DNA of 64,000 nt from Crocodylus rhombifer (GCA_038503035.1 JAVSML010025157.1:343462-407461); one strand, 5' to 3'. Positions 34,728-47,600 are shown, numbered from the stretch's first letter. The notes: generated from the letters alone by a model not told the origin. Numbers and translations: made by a program.

Positions 34728-35707
34728 TGTAGCAGGGCACTAAGGTGCCTGCTACTTGAAAAGCAGTAGTATGGGCTCAGATGCTGGTTGCTAGTGGCAA
34801 CCAGGAGGAGCTAAGGGCCCACACCTGGTGAGTCAGCTGACCGGAAGGGGCATGGGTGACTACCATAAGAATCAGACTGGAGGCTGTGAGCGCTCTCTCT
34901 CTCCCTGCTGGCAGCCAGGAAAGACGAGTACTGCCTTAGGGAAAGAAGATCATCCCTGAATGCGGGAAAGAAAATAAGGCCTGAATATACTAGTTGCTAG
35001 TTACACAGGTGAGAGATGTGGTGTGGTTTGAAGAACTTTTAGCCATGAGGTTTAGCTTTGTGTTATAGCCCAGGGGCTTGCATTATTGTTTTTTGTTGTT
35101 GTTACATCGGAGGACCAGGTGGGGCTATTATGCGTTGAAGGAGGCCTCATAGGGGCTTCACAGTAGCGTGAGGACCTCAGTGCCAGAGAGGGCATAACAT
35201 TCAGGGGTGCACTGACCCCAGCCCTGAGAAGGGGAGCAGAGGATTGGGAGGGGGCCAGGTAAGGCCGAGGCTGCCTGAGCCCTAAGGTGAGAAGCCCCCA
35301 GAGCGGGCAGTTGCGAGAAGCCCCAGAGCCGGGGCAGAGATCAACGAGTGCCAGAGAATGCCCGTGGGGTGCAGGCTGTGAGATGAGCCAGAGAGCGCCC
35401 GTGGGGCACGGAGAGTGAAATCGACCAAACAACGTCTGGTACATCTGCGAGGCTTGGGGCATGGTACAGGGGTGGTTGAAGCCATACACAGCCCATAAGG
35501 CTGGGGTGCACTGAGTCACCCAAGATGGAACACAGACTGAGATACATCAGAGCACCGTGTCAGAGGGGACTAAGGGCAGCCTCCCTTATAGATTGTTGCC
35601 ATCAAAGACATGGCGGGCGAGATGTGAGGGTGCTTTTAATACCAGATTGGCATGGTAGGGGGTGCTAGGGGAGTTCATGGCCACCCCTAGGACCCTGCGC
35701 TATTACA
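34728..35707 (+). mobile_element. Solo LTR, copy B
   Basis: The same family as 4230-5585 in the opposite orientation. It starts TGTAGCAGGGCACTAAGG and ends GCGCTATTACA, so the TG/CA ends are kept. Flanks are CGTGC (34723-34727) and GGTGC (35708-35712), 4 of 5 matching. Shared interior blocks are GTCAGCTGACCG near the 5' end and, at the 3' end, GACATGGCGGGCGAGATGTG and GGTGCTAGGGGAG. It is 376 bp shorter than copy A and more eroded. No internal retroviral genes. Confidence 0.75.
34787..34801. promoter_or_regulatory. X-box-like palindrome in LTR copy B
   Basis: GTTGCTAGTGGCAAC keeps both half-sites, GTTGC and GCAAC, with one extra central base compared with copy A at 5493-5506. It lies at the same relative place in the LTR. 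Confidence 0.35.
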
Positions 35708-35712
35708 GGTGC

Positions 35713-36206
35713 CAATATGATTCATAGATTGTAAGGCCAGAAGCGACCTTGGATGATCACTGGGTCCAGCCCCCTGCACCAAGCAGGAAAGGTAACTGGG
35801 GGTCAGGTAACCCCTGCAAGGTGACTGTCTAGTCTCCTTATGAAGATTTCCAGGGTAGTGATTGCTCCACCTCTGGAAGGAGCTTAATCCACAGTCTGGA
35901 CAGCCATACTGTGAAGAAGTTTTCCCTCATGTTGAGCCTGAATTGATCTTCTGGGAGTTTGTGGCCATTACTCCTAGTTTTCCCTTCAGGTGCCCCGGTG
36001 AACTGGTGCTCACCAAGACCTTGATGTACTCCCCTAGTGTAGCAGTAAGCTGCTACCAGGTCCCCTCTCAGTCTTCTTTTCTTCAGGCTGAAGAGTCTCA
36101 GATCCCTCAGCCTTTCCTCGTGTGGCTTGCCCTGTAAAGATCCTGATTATACAGGAGACTCTTCTTTGAACTTTCTCAAGCTTGTCCATGTCCTTGTTAA
36201 TCATTG
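35713..36206 (-). mobile_element. CR1 LINE 3' fragment
   Basis: On the plus strand it begins ATTCATAGATTGTAAGGCCA, the reversed CR1 3' end, and runs through the reversed C-terminal ORF2 region (CTTGTGGCTTGCCCT area) to about 36206, where a second CR1 3' end starts. No intact reading frame. Confidence 0.75.
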
Positions 36207-37334
36207 TATCATAGTACTTACAATTGGAAGGGACCTAAACAGATCATTAGATCTGACCCCCTGCCCCAGGCAGGAATGGGTGCCAGGGTCATATCACCCC
36301 AGCCAAATATCTGTCCAGCCACCTCTTGAAGACCCCAAGGTAGGAGAGAGTACCACCTCACTTGGGAGCCCATTCCAGAGCGTGGCAGCCCTAACTGTAA
36401 AGTAATGTTTCCTGATGTCCAGTCTGAATCGTCTAACAATTTGTGGCCGTTATTCTTAGTAACACTAGGTGGTGCCAGGGGGAACAGAGCCTCTCCCAAT
36501 TCTCGCTGGTCCCCACTGGCAAGTTTTTTCAGCCTTCTCTTGTGGAGGCTGAAGAGGTTCAGGCCCTTTAGCCTCTCTTCGTAGGGCCTGCCCCACTGTC
36601 CATGTGAGTGTTCCTCCTCAGGACCCTCTCAATGCAAGCCACATCCCTCTTGAAGTGCAGCGTCCAAAACTGGACACAGTACTCCAACTATGGCCTGACC
36701 AATGACGCATAGAGGGGGAAGAATCACCTCCCTGGACCTGCTTGTGATGCATCTGTAGATGCATGACAAGGTGAGGTTAGCCTTACTGACCGCTTCCTCA
36801 CATTCGCGGCTTATGTCCATCCTGGAGTCAACAATGACTCCAAGATCCCTTTCAGCCACTGTGTTGACAAGAAGGGTGTTCCTCAGCCTATAGATGTGTT
36901 TCTGGTTCCTTTTCCCTGATGCAGTACCTTGCACTTGTCTGTGTTGAATTCCATCCTATCCTCATCCTCCCACCACTGTAATCTGTCTAGATCTAGCTGG
37001 ATTCTGTCGCTCCCCTCCAGCATGCCCACCTCGTCCTACAACATGGGGTCATCAGCAAATTTAGATAGTGTGCATTCCACACCCACATCCAGATTGCTGA
37101 TAAAGATACTGAACAGTACAGGCTCCAGGACCAAGCCCTGGGGGACTCCATTGGCCACATCCCTCCAGGTTGAAAACAACCCATCCACCACTACTCTCTG
37201 GGTATGACCATCTAGTCGATTTGCCACCAGTCTGACTGTGTAGGCATCAATGCCACAGTCACCAAGTTTGTTAAGAGAATGTGGTGGGAAACCACGTCAA
37301 AAACCTTAAAGTCCAGGAAGACGACATCCAGTAT
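36207..37334 (-). mobile_element. CR1 LINE fragment
   Basis: It begins ATCATAGTACTTACAATTGG (3' end). On the minus strand it encodes [14 protein letters not shown], then FADDPML, KRNQKHIYRLRNTLL and IVDSRMDISRECEEA in separate frames. It ends in the VVFLDFK segment, so it is 5'-truncated. Directly followed by another CR1. Confidence 0.8.
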
Positions 37335-38912
37335 CGCCAGGGTGGATGACCGTACCACCTCTGGGGGGAGTGTGTTCCAAACCCTCGGTACTCAACTTGT
37401 AAATAATTTTTTCCTTATGTCTAGCCTGAAGTGATCCTCAATCAGCTTGTACCCATTATTTCTTGTCCTCCCTTGGGGGACTTTGGTGAACAGATGCTCC
37501 CCCAGGCCCTGATGTATGCTCTTGATATACTACTTATAGGCTGCCACCAAGTCCCCTCTGAGTCTTTTCTTCTCTAGGCTGAACAGTCCCAAGTCTTTCA
37601 GGCTCTCCTTGTATGACCTGATCTTTAGGCCTCTCTGATCATGCACATGGCCCTCCTTTTGCCTTTCTTGAGCTTATCCATATCCTTCCTGAAGTGTAGT
37701 GCCCAGAACTGGATGCAAAACTCCACATGCAGTCTTACCAAGGCCAAGGAGAGCGGGAGGATGTCATCTTTAGCCTTGCTCCAGATGCCTCGGTAGGTGC
37801 ATGCCAGTATTTGATCGGCTCTGCTAGCTACAGCATGCTATTGTTGACTCATGCTCATTTTGTTGTCTATCAGGACACCCAGGTCTCGTTCAGATGTGGT
37901 GCTAGCAAGCACAGCGCTGCTGAGCCTGTAAGTGTGTTGCGGATTATTTCTCCCCAGATGGAGCACTTTATATTTCTCTGTATTAAACGACATCAGGTTG
38001 AGGTCAGCCCACCTCGCAAACATGTTCAGGTTGGCATGTATTGCCAGCCTGTCTTTTGAGCGTGACCACACCCCCCCACAGCTTGGTGTCATCAGCGAAC
38101 TTTGCAAGTTTGTTTTTGATGCTTGAATCCAAAGTCTTGATGAACATTTTGAAAAGCACTGGTCCGAGTACTGAACCCTGAGGGATGCCACTGGTCGCCT
38201 TCCACCATGGTGACTCAGTTCCATCAATCAATAATACTCTCTGGGGTCCTACCATGTAGCCAGTTACCTAGCCACTGGACTGTAAAGTAGTAGAGGCTGC
38301 ATTCTGCCAATTTTTTCATGAGGACTTTGTAAGAAACCAGGTCAAAGGTCTTCTTGAAATGCAGGTATATGATATCAACCTCATTTCCCTCATCCAGGTA
38401 CAAGTAACTTGATCATAGAAGGAAATGAGGTTGGTCTGGCATAACCTACCTGTAATGAAGCCATGTTGGCCATCCTTCAGAATACTGCCTCTGCTAGCCT
38501 GTCTGTAATGGATCCTTTGATAATATACTCCAGAATTTTACCAAGGACTGAGATCAAACTGACTGGCTCGTGATTTCCCAGGTCCTCCTTTCTCCCTTTC
38601 TTAAAGATAAGTACCAACACTGGCCTTCTTCCAATCTTTTGGGACCTCTCCTGAGCACCACAAATCTTCAAACTTTGCCATTAGTTGCACAGTGAAATCA
38701 GCCAGTTCTTTTAGCACCCTCAGGTGCAATCTATCTGGTCCTGCTGACTTGTGGGGAGCACCTACAAAGGCTAAATATCTACAAGATCTGTGCCAACTAT
38801 GGCAGGAGGAGGGTCATCCCCACCATGATCATCCTGTACCTTTGAACACAAAGAATACCAACATGAAGTATTCATTCAGGAGTTCAGGTTTCTTGATAAA
38901 CAAATCTATATT
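37335..38912 (-). mobile_element. CR1 LINE fragment, 3' end missing
   Basis: On the minus strand it encodes LIFKKGRKEDLGNHEPVSLI, then IPQGSVLGPVLFKMF, FADDTKLWGG and VLIDNKMSMSQQ in different frames. The last part of the 3' region is absent at 37335, where the copy meets the previous CR1. The upper end (about 38912) carries the EYSFRSSGF-type segment upstream of the RT. Distinct from 35713-36206, because the two overlap in content. Confidence 0.8.
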
Positions 38913-41345
38913 TTACATAGATTCATAGATTTTAGTGCCATAAGGATCATTTTGTACGCCCTCTTTTATAAATACAAAATTTTACTTAGTAGTTCCTACA
39001 TCTAGCCTTCAACGTCTGATTCAGCTGTAGCATCATTTTTGGAAAGACACTGAAGTTTGATGTAACATTTAAGTGACAGAGAATTAATTACAGGCTTAGG
39101 TGAGTTGTTTTAATGGTCATTTGCTTTCACCATAAGAAAAACTATGCATTTCTAGTCTGAATTTGTCTAGGTTCATCTACCAGCCACTGTATTGTGTTAT
39201 GGCTTTTTCTGCTAAAAGGGCCTGCTAGAAGAAAGGGCCTCATGGCAATTAGTCTACAATACACACACCCTGTCCCTATTTGTCCAAAGAACCCTGGTAA
39301 TTATCTATTCCTGCTTCTCAGACAAATCAGAGCAGCAAAAATCCAAACATACCCTACAATGGGCCACAAATAAAGTGCAATGTAAACAAATGCACCACTA
39401 GGACCCTGCCACTGCAAAGGCAGAAAGGTTAAGAGAGACTGCAAGTACTTGAATCGATAAATATTCTTTGTCCCCACTAATTTGTTTCAAAAACATTTCC
39501 AAAAACTTAAACTCCTTTAACACTTAGAAACCATCTTCTAATTTCCAGTCTAAATTTGTTCATAACCAGGTTGCATGCATTTGATACTATGTCGATAAAC
39601 TTAAATGGCTCTTTTAACTTCCATCATGATACTCATCACCCTGCAAGATACTTGTAAAAAATGAAGATTGAGAAGGGATATTTTGCTAAGCTAAACAAGG
39701 CAGCCTCTCTCACCCCCTCCACATAATAAAGAGCCCTTTCTCTTAAGATCTTTTCCTGATATATAGCCTGTAAATAAATGCCAGCTCCAGTCACCTCTTA
39801 ATTTCTCTCTGTTAAACTGAATAAAGCAAGAGTTAAAGAAGCTTGATTATAAGGTATGTTTTTAAATCATCCCAATAGTTCTTCTCTGAATCCCTTTCAA
39901 TTTGTCAGCATCTTTTTCAGTGGCTGACACCACAACTGGATATAATATTCTACTAATGGTTTTGCTAATTCCTTACGCTGCACAACAGCTCTATTAGGTT
40001 CACCAAAATTGCTTCTCAGGATTCCCCAGTTCAGACAAGGACTGCGCAAGTTATTTTGGCCAGCACATAAGGCGGCAAATTCATGTTCAGTCTAGTATCT
40101 CTTATTAGCCCACGTTCTTCTCCATAAATCTAATAAATAAAATAGTAACTTAGGTTACCATATCCCATAAAGGTTCAGGGCACCTTATAATAAAAGCCAC
40201 AAGGAATGAAACTTCCCAAACAGCTCAAAGTCTTAACAACTCCACCCCACCTTACTCACTCCCACTTCCCTGCCTCACCCAGGAAAGCCAAAACACAGCC
40301 CCTCATTCTGTAAGTATGAGCAACTTTCTTACATATAACCCTGTAGTATGATAGATCTATTTAGCTGTATTAACATGTTTAAATGAGCCCAAATTACTAT
40401 GCAATCCAATGTTCTGCAAAACAGACTCACCCTATGCTACCACTCCATCAATTCCTGATTCATCTGCCTGCATTACCACCAAGTGATTTTCCAGATCACA
40501 GATCAAAAATGAACTACTAGGCCACGAACAGTTCTCTGCAGGACTCAACTAGAGATGTTCTCCACTGGATCATGATACTCCATTTACACTTACTTTGAGA
40601 TCTATCCTCCAGGTTGTTAGTAAATTTAATGTTAACTACATGAACAATTTCATAATGCAAACTTTTTATTATAAGAATGTCATAAAAATACCATTTTAAT
40701 TTTTATGTAATTATTTTTTAAAACCAAAACTTTTAACTTCAGAAAGTTACATCAAATTTGCTTTACAAGCCTTATTTTAGACTTGACTATTTTGACTGGC
40801 ATTAATTGTGTTACCTTCAGTTTCCTGAAAACTGCATCCCTTATCAGTAATTCCAGGGTATTGCTTGGGATCAACATTAACCTAACCTGCTTACTTACCC
40901 AGGTCACCTAATTTGTTCTTTGTAGATAATGACAAATTAGATTTTTTTTACCCCCCAGTTAGCTACATCTTCCCAAACCAAGCCAAGACAAAAAACCAAG
41001 CCAAGCCAAGCCTTCTTTTTTAAAAAAAATCATTATCTGTGCCTGAACATCTTGGCCAACTTTCTAATGCAAGTTATCTGGGTCCTGCAGATTAAAAAAC
41101 ATTTAGCTTCAGCAGTTGCCTTTTAGCATCCTCTTTAATTACTGCTGGAATATAAACTATGTTATTCTCACTATTAACTGTGAATACATCATCCAGCCTC
41201 CTTAAGACAATAGAACAAAAATATTCTTGTATACTTTCTCTCTCCTACACTACTACTGCTTCTTACCATCTAGTAATGAAGACCTGTAGCACTACTGGAA
41301 TTTCTCCTGCTCCCAATATATTTGGGTTCCTAGCAAATGTTATTT
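38913..41345 (-). mobile_element. Ancient L3/CR1-like LINE, highly diverged
   Basis: Reading the plus strand gives reversed CR1/L3 phrases in the expected order over 2.4 kb: TTCATAGATTTTAGTGCCAT (3' end), CAATTTGTCAGCATC, ACCACAACTGGATATAATAT, GAGATCTATCCTCCAGGTTG, ACCCAGGTCACCTAATTTG and TTAGCATCCTCTTTAATTAC. No open reading frame of note survives. The divergence is far above that of the other CR1 copies, so it is much older. Confidence 0.6.
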
Positions 41346-42948
41346 CCATCAAGCAACAGGTAATGTAGCTGATGGAAGCATATGCCATACGACATGCTTC
41401 ATATTTATTTACAGGGCAAGCTAGGTTAGGGGGGGAGGTGAGTGCCTGGGAACATACTCTGCTAGCACTCCCCAACAAAGGGAACTGGAAAACTTCTGGC
41501 AAGGGTTGTCAGCCACATTCACCACTTCATATGTATTCTAATAAAAAGGGAGCTCCAAGTTCACCAGACGACCTCCCCCTGGGTGAAGGAGCTGCTTCCC
41601 TAACCCCTGTGCAGAGCAAGTGGAATGGCAGCAGAGCTTGAATTCTCCCAGGATACCTTATGAGTACGACATGCTTTTCTCCCCCTTCTCCCCAGCAGCA
41701 CCTTTCCAAAAATTTCCCTCCTTCCTCTCAGATTGCTATTGTGTTAAGTCAGTCATGTCATGTTGAGTGTTTGTTTCTACCCTGGCTCTCACACTGAAAA
41801 GGTATCATTGGCTCCTTAAAAAAGCAGCTTGCCAGGCTGATTGGGGAAAGGGAAGGGGGGCAGTGAGTCATAATATTTCCTGCTGAGGCACCATGAACCA
41901 CAGGAGTTCAAAGTTCCCCTGCAGAAAGGGGGTGAGGGGGGGAATGGAGGCCAGTCCAACCCTGGGATGCTGGAGGACCTTTCAAAATACTATCATCCTA
42001 TGTGCAACATGCCATACATTCAAATTACAGTGTAATACAAAAAAGCTGCAAAGATATTTACCATTTTAAAAGTAACATCTTTGTAGTTGGATTGCCAATT
42101 TAGTAGCTTGTTATCAGGTGATAAATTACTTGCATGTATGGCATGTAACAACAACAGCAGACTCTCTGAAAAAAGGTGTTTGTGCCCAAAAGCTTGCAAA
42201 GAACATTTTTTTCCAATTATTTAGTTGGTTTAATAAAAGAGATCACATTTACCCAAAGAACCTTGTCTGTACTGTTTCAGCAACACACTAATCAAACTTC
42301 AAACATAACATCTGTCAAGGGCCATATTTAAGAAATCCTTCCTATTAACCTTACTGGCTATACACTTCTCAACAATAGATTTACCATCCCTTATCATCTG
42401 CCTGCATTTTGAGACTACTGAGACATGCTGCTATCCATCCCTGCCATTTTTTGTTTGTTATGTATTGTTTTATTCTTTTAATCATGACTCTCTTAACTGT
42501 TCTTAGGTTGGGTCATTCTATGACCTCTCTCTTCAGAAGAAACATGCAATTATTTTTAAAACACACCCAGTCACCACTCACATTCGCTATGATTAATACT
42601 TAATAATTTATCAGGCAATTATTTTTAGTGTCAGAAAATTGGCCATTTCAAAAACATCAATTGTATCTTATTGGTCAAGACAATTTTCCCTTAACAAACA
42701 TACCTAGATCATAGCTACATACACTAGGTAATTATGTCTGTTCAGTGATTTTTCATCTGTTTCCATCTTTGTCAAAATAAGATCTAATATAGAATTACTT
42801 TGAAAGATATATGGCTTTTAATTGTGAAAGGGCAGGATAACACTGTAGAGAGCAACTGGATGACAGAGACACAAGCTTTCACAGGCAACAGTCTCCTTTA
42901 GATACTATCTGAAAGCTTATGCCTCTTTGACCCAATTAGTCTTTAGGG
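41346..42948. other. Non-coding stretch with two diverged amniote repeats
   Basis: Segments at about 42100-42300 (GTGCCCAAAAGCTTGCAAAG, then ATTTAGTTGGTTTAATAAAAG) and 42830-42950 (GAAAGCTTATGCCTCTTTGA) resemble a common amniote repeat whose copies carry AAAGCTTATGCCCAAAT and TTAGTCT. No gene. The rest is unrecognised. Confidence 0.4.
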
Positions 42949-43167
42949 AAGGGGCAGGCATAATATGGTAAACCAGGCCATTATTCTATCCAGCCCAGGC
43001 AGCCCCTAAAATATTTTTTTTAAATAGTATTTATCTGCCCTTGACTGCCTGTCAAAGATGACAGGAGCCAGCAGCAGCAGAACCCAGGGGAAGCCAGTAG
43101 CAGAACCAAGCAGCCACAGCAACAAGGCCCACTGGCCCAGCCCGAAGCTTCTGCCTTAGCAGAGACA

Positions 43168-45614
43168 TGTGGCCTGGGACCCATGTCATGGGGGATCTAA
43201 ACTACCCAGATATCTACTGGGAGGAGCAGTCAGCCAGGTTCTACCGTTTGCATAGGTTCCTAGTTGAAATATAGGACTTCCACCTTATCCAGGAGGTGCA
43301 CAGGCCCACTACGGGAGATGCCTTGCTGGACCTGGTCTTGGCCAGTGGGGATGACCTGGTGAGGGGACTGCAGGTCCTTGACCACCTGGGTGACAGTAAT
43401 CATTGCCTACTGGAATTCACCATCCAGCGCAGGGTGTTGAGGGCTTATTCCAAGACTAAAGACCCTGATTTCAGGAGGGCCAACTTCATTGAACGTAGGA
43501 GATTATGGGGGGGGCCGAGGGCCCAAAAAGTAGAGGATATGGGAATCCATGAGGGATGGTCGTACCTTAAGGGGACAATCCTCAGGCTCAGAGTGTGACA
43601 GTCCCCAAGAGAAAGAAGGGGAGTAAGAGTGCTCTGAAACCCCCATGGCTCACCAAAGGCATTAGAGAATGCCTGAGGGCCAAACGGGATGCATACACCC
43701 AGTGGAAGGGAGTGGCTATCACGAAGGAGGAATACTCCTCCTTGGCCCATGAGTGTAGGAGGCTCATTAGGAAAGCCAAGGCAGGGGTGGAGCTCAGGCT
43801 AGTGACCAGGATTAAGGACAACAAAAAGTCCTTCTTCAAATACACTGGGAGTAAGAAGAGGGCACCGGGTAATGTAGGGCCCCTGCTAGACTCAAATGGT
43901 AATCTTGTGGCTAGGCCAGACGAGAAAGCTAAAATTTTTAACAAGTTCTTTGCCTCTGTTTTCTTGGACAGGGACCAGGACAGCTCTCCCACCACAGGTA
44001 GGGGCAATCTTAAGGATAGCATTGCTGGACCTTGGGTCTGCACAGCTGTAGTTAGGGATCTTCTGGAAGGGCTGGATGTTTTTAAATCTCCGGGCCCCGA
44101 TGCCCTCCACCCACGGGTGTTGAGTGGGCTGGTGGGGGTCGTTGCTGTGCCCTTGGCCCGGCTGTATGATGGATTGTGGTCCACGAGCCAGGTGCCTGGG
44201 GATTGGAAGCTAGTGAATGTGGTCCCCATTTATAAGAAAGGGAGAAAGGAGGACCCAGGAAACTATAGGCCCATAAACCTCACATTGGTCTTGGGAAAAA
44301 TCCTTGAAAAAATTATCAAGGATCACATCTGTGAGGGGCCAGCAAGGGAGATCATGCCCTGGGGAAATCAACATGGGTTCAAAGGTAGGTCCTGCCAGAC
44401 CAACCTGATGGCCTTTTATGACCAGGTAACTAAATCCCTGGATGATGGTGTTGCCATGCACGTAGTCTTTCCCGACTTTAAGAAGGCCTTTGACACAGTG
44501 TTTCTCACCCCATTCTCATTAATAAATGGAGCGACTATGGCACTGATGCCTACACAGTTGGATGGGTCAAAAATTGGCTGATGGGGCACACCCAGACAGT
44601 GGTGGTGGACGGGTCGTACTCCACCTGGTGGGATGTGAATAGTGGAGTCCCCCAGGGCTCAATCCCAGGGCCTACACTGTTTAACATCTTCACCGGTGAC
44701 TTGGACGAGGGGGTGGAAAACACATTGTCCAAGTTTGCCAATGACACCAAGATGTGGGGAGTGGTAGGCATGCTCAAAGGGAGAGAGAGGCTGCAATTAG
44801 ATTTAGACAGACTACAGAAGTGGGCGGATGGTAACAGAATGGGCTTCAATGTAGATAAATGCAGGGTGCTGCACTTGGGGAGGAGGAATCCACAGCTTAT
44901 ATACAAGCTGGGGAGTTCCCCCCTTGAGAGCACAGAGGTGGAAAGGGATCTTGACTCCAAGATGAACATGAGCCGCCAATGCCAGACCGTAGCCAGCAAA
45001 GCCAACCGCACCTTGCCGTGCATCCAAAGATGCATCTCAAGCCGATCCAGAGAGGTGATACTCCCCCTCTACATGAAATTGGTCAGGTCACAATTGCAGT
45101 ACTGCATCCAGTCCTGGGCACTGCACTTTAAGAAGGATGTGGCCTGCCTTGAGAGAGTTTAGAGGTGGGCCACCTGCTTGATTGGAAGGCAACAGGGCAG
45201 GCCCTATGAGGAGAGGCTGAGAGACCTGAACCTGTTCAGCCTCAGCAAATGGAGGCTGAGGGGGGATTTGGTGGCTACCTACAAGCTCGTTAGGGGAGAT
45301 CAGCAGCAAACAGGAAGAGCCCTAATCCCCCCAGCAGCTCCTGGGGTGATGAGGAACAATGGACAGAAGCTGCTGGAGAATAGGTTCAAGTTAGAGATTA
45401 AGAGGCACTAATTCACTGTTAGGGTAGCTAGGATCTGCAACCAACTTCCTAGGGAAATAGTCCTCGCTCCTACCTTGGGTAAATTCAAAAAGAGGTTGGA
45501 CGAACACCTGTCTGGGGTTGTGTGATCCCAGCATGTGCTCTGGCCAGTGGCAGGGGGTTAGACTAGATGATCTGTTCAGGTCCCTTCTGACCCCAAACTA
45601 CTATGAAACTATGA
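43168..45614 (+). mobile_element. CR1 LINE, 5'-truncated within the endonuclease
   Basis: It starts in the C-terminal half of the endonuclease (GDLNYPDIYW near 43193) and runs to the 3' end CCAAACTACTATGAAACTATG. It is collinear with the ORF2 of the 47.6-50.1 kb CR1 but belongs to the KEDPGNYRPINLTLVLGK subfamily. Confidence 0.9.
43170..45411 (+). pseudogene. CR1 ORF2 (partial endonuclease plus reverse transcriptase), broken
   Basis: Blocks in order: endonuclease end with GDLNYPDI and LGDSNHCLLEF (an SNH where active enzymes have SDH), then the linker, then RT with VVPIYKKGRKEDPGNYRPIN, KGRSCQTNLMAFYDQ, FPDFKKAFDTV, VPQGSIPGPTLFN and FANDTKMWG. The FADD box reads FAND, so the catalytic Asp is lost. 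A stop sits near 43273. Frames change near 43590 and 44560. A TAG at 45160-45162 replaces the Gln codon of VQRRA, the same site as the TAG at 7786 in another copy. Confidence 0.88.
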
Positions 45615-46871
45615 CCCTGTGGCTGTTCCCCACTTCCCTCTCCCAGAGACAGAAATTCAGGTAAAAATGGGTGAGAGAATTGCCGGCACAGTACAAGCCA
45701 ACTGGGTCCAGACGGCATCACGCAGTTCCCAGCTGGCAACCATGTGGTGCCAGCTGGGCCAGGCTGGCTCCTGCTGCATCATGCGGTCCTGGCCCTGCAG
45801 CCAGAATCATGTAATGCCAGAGCTGCGGGCTGGGGGGAGCAATGGGGAAGGGAAGGAAAACAGCAGGGGAAAGGCAGTGGGTGGGACCACAGGGCCCCCG
45901 GGGTCAAGGCCAGTGGCAACAGGAGCCAGCTGGGAACCGAGGGGCTGGGCTGGCTCCTGCTGCATTTTGCACTTCCAGTGCTGCAGGTAGGAACAGCATG
46001 TTGCAACACTGGGAACAGAAAACACAGCAGGAGCCAACCTGGCCCCATGGTTCCCAACTCACTCCTGCTGCCGCAGACTTCACCAGGAATGGAGGGACCC
46101 CCACCCCCTGCTTCCCTGCAGAGTCCAGCATGGGGCTTCCCCTGTGTGAGTGTGGAAGATGCAGGCATGCAGCACAGAGCCCCCATGACAGAGGCGGCTG
46201 GGCAGGCTATGCTCCTCACCCCCCTGCACTCAGCACTAGCCTAAGCCGCACCCCACCAGGCACCAGTACCTACACCAGGCACAAGGTCTCTGAGCAGCCC
46301 CCCTCCACCTTCTGCTACTGCCAGCAGTGGGAGCTGCACACCACATGCGGAAGTATACCGGGAGTTGTGCACTCCACAAACCTGACACACTATCCCCACA
46401 ATCCCCACCAACATGCACACAATCAACATATTCTATTCTTCACCTTACACACAGCCACACTCCCTCACAACTCTCCCACACACTCCACCCCCACACACAC
46501 AATGTAAAACAGTAAGACTTTATTTTTGAGTTATTATGCAATCCCTTCTATATACAGTACACAAACCATGACAATTTTTTAAATAATAAAATTTAAGTGT
46601 TTCAGTAGATGTTCGACTTCTGGTGTACGATTTGCTTTTTTCTGATTCTAAGGCAGCTGCCCCCACAGAGTATTTCTGTGGGGCAAGGAGAGGCACTTCT
46701 GGTGTCAAAGGTTAGGAGTTAGGAGGCGGGACTTCCAGTCCCAATACAGCAACCAAGGGCCATGGCTACCCATGAGGCCCTCGACAGCTCCCCAAAACTT
46801 GCTAAGTGGCCCTCCAGCCAAAATAACTGTCCACCCCTGCTCTAGGACAGAAGTTACACATAAATGAGTTT

Positions 46872-47165
46872 CACAGAATCATAGAACGTTAGGGTTGGAA
46901 AGGACCTCAGGAGGTCATCCAGCCCAACCTCCTGGTCAAAAGCAGGACCATCCCCAACTAGATCATCCCAGTCAAAGCTTTCTCTAGCCAAATTTTGAAG
47001 ACCTCCAAGGATGAGCTTCTACCACCTCTCCGGGTAAACTGTTCCAGTGTTTTATTACCCTCCTAGAGAGAAAATTCTTCCTAATATCTAACCTAAAATT
47101 CTATTGCTGCAACTTAAGACTGTTGCTCCTTCTTGTCATCTGCCACCACTCAAAACAGCGATCAG
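46872..47165 (-). mobile_element. CR1 3' fragment of a bird-like subfamily
   Basis: On the plus strand it begins CACAGAATCATAGAACGTTA and continues GGGTTGGAAAGGACCTCAGG, then AATTTTGAAGACCTCCAAGG and TCTTCCTAATATCTAACCTA. This is the classic CR1 3' end shared with birds, different from the CATCAGGGCTGGAAGG type next to it. About 290 bp. Confidence 0.85.
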
Positions 47166-47511
47166 AAACTACAGGGGCATGGCCCTTCCTAGCCAGCTGT
47201 GGCTTAGGCTGGGGCCACAGGAGCTGTGCACCTAGATTACTCCCAGCTCCCTATGTCCAGGCCAGACCAAACTGGCACAGATCTGCTGCAGCAGGCAGGG
47301 CTCTCCCCCTCCTCCGCCACAGGGCTGGGGAGGAGGCCTGTGTGACACTGCCTCGGGGACTGGGGAGGCCCTGTGCTTGGTCCCACTGTAGGACAGGATG
47401 GGAAAACCAGCTGCAGGAAGCCCATGGTGGCTTTTTTCCCCCCCAAGCAGTACAGAGCCATCCTGGCAGGTGATCTCACTTGTGGGCACTGCGGGCAAAC
47501 CCTGTGCTCTT
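47166..47511. other. GC-rich stretch, no recognised feature
   Basis: Composition-driven open frames occur on both strands. No domain, no inverted ends. Confidence 0.4.
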
Positions 47512-47600
47512 TATAGATTTCATAGACATCAGGGCTGGAAGGGACCTCAGGAGATCATCGAGTCCAGCCCCCTGCCCAAAGGGCAGGAAGTCAGCTGGGG

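Larger units (their letters stand above)
42949..46839. mobile_element. Possible hAT element carrying a CR1 insertion
   Basis: The left end AAGGGGCAGGCATAATATGG and right end AACTGTCCACCCCTG resemble the paired ends of the hAT MITE at 56769-56945. Flanking 8-mers are CTTTAGGG (42941-42948) and CTCTAGGA (46840-46847), 6 of 8 matching. Without the CR1 at 43168-45614 the element would be about 1.44 kb, with a GC-rich core (45615-46500) and an AT-rich tail. The pairing of these ends is an inference. Open frames in 45.6-46.5 kb overlap on both strands and are non-coding. Confidence 0.4.

Noticed and set aside
40980..41010. Short CCAAG tandem run
   Set aside because: Only about three units, so too short to count as a repeat feature or CRISPR-like array.
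45619..46507. Long overlapping open frames in a GC-rich block
   Set aside because: Present on both strands without domains. They come from repeat sequence.
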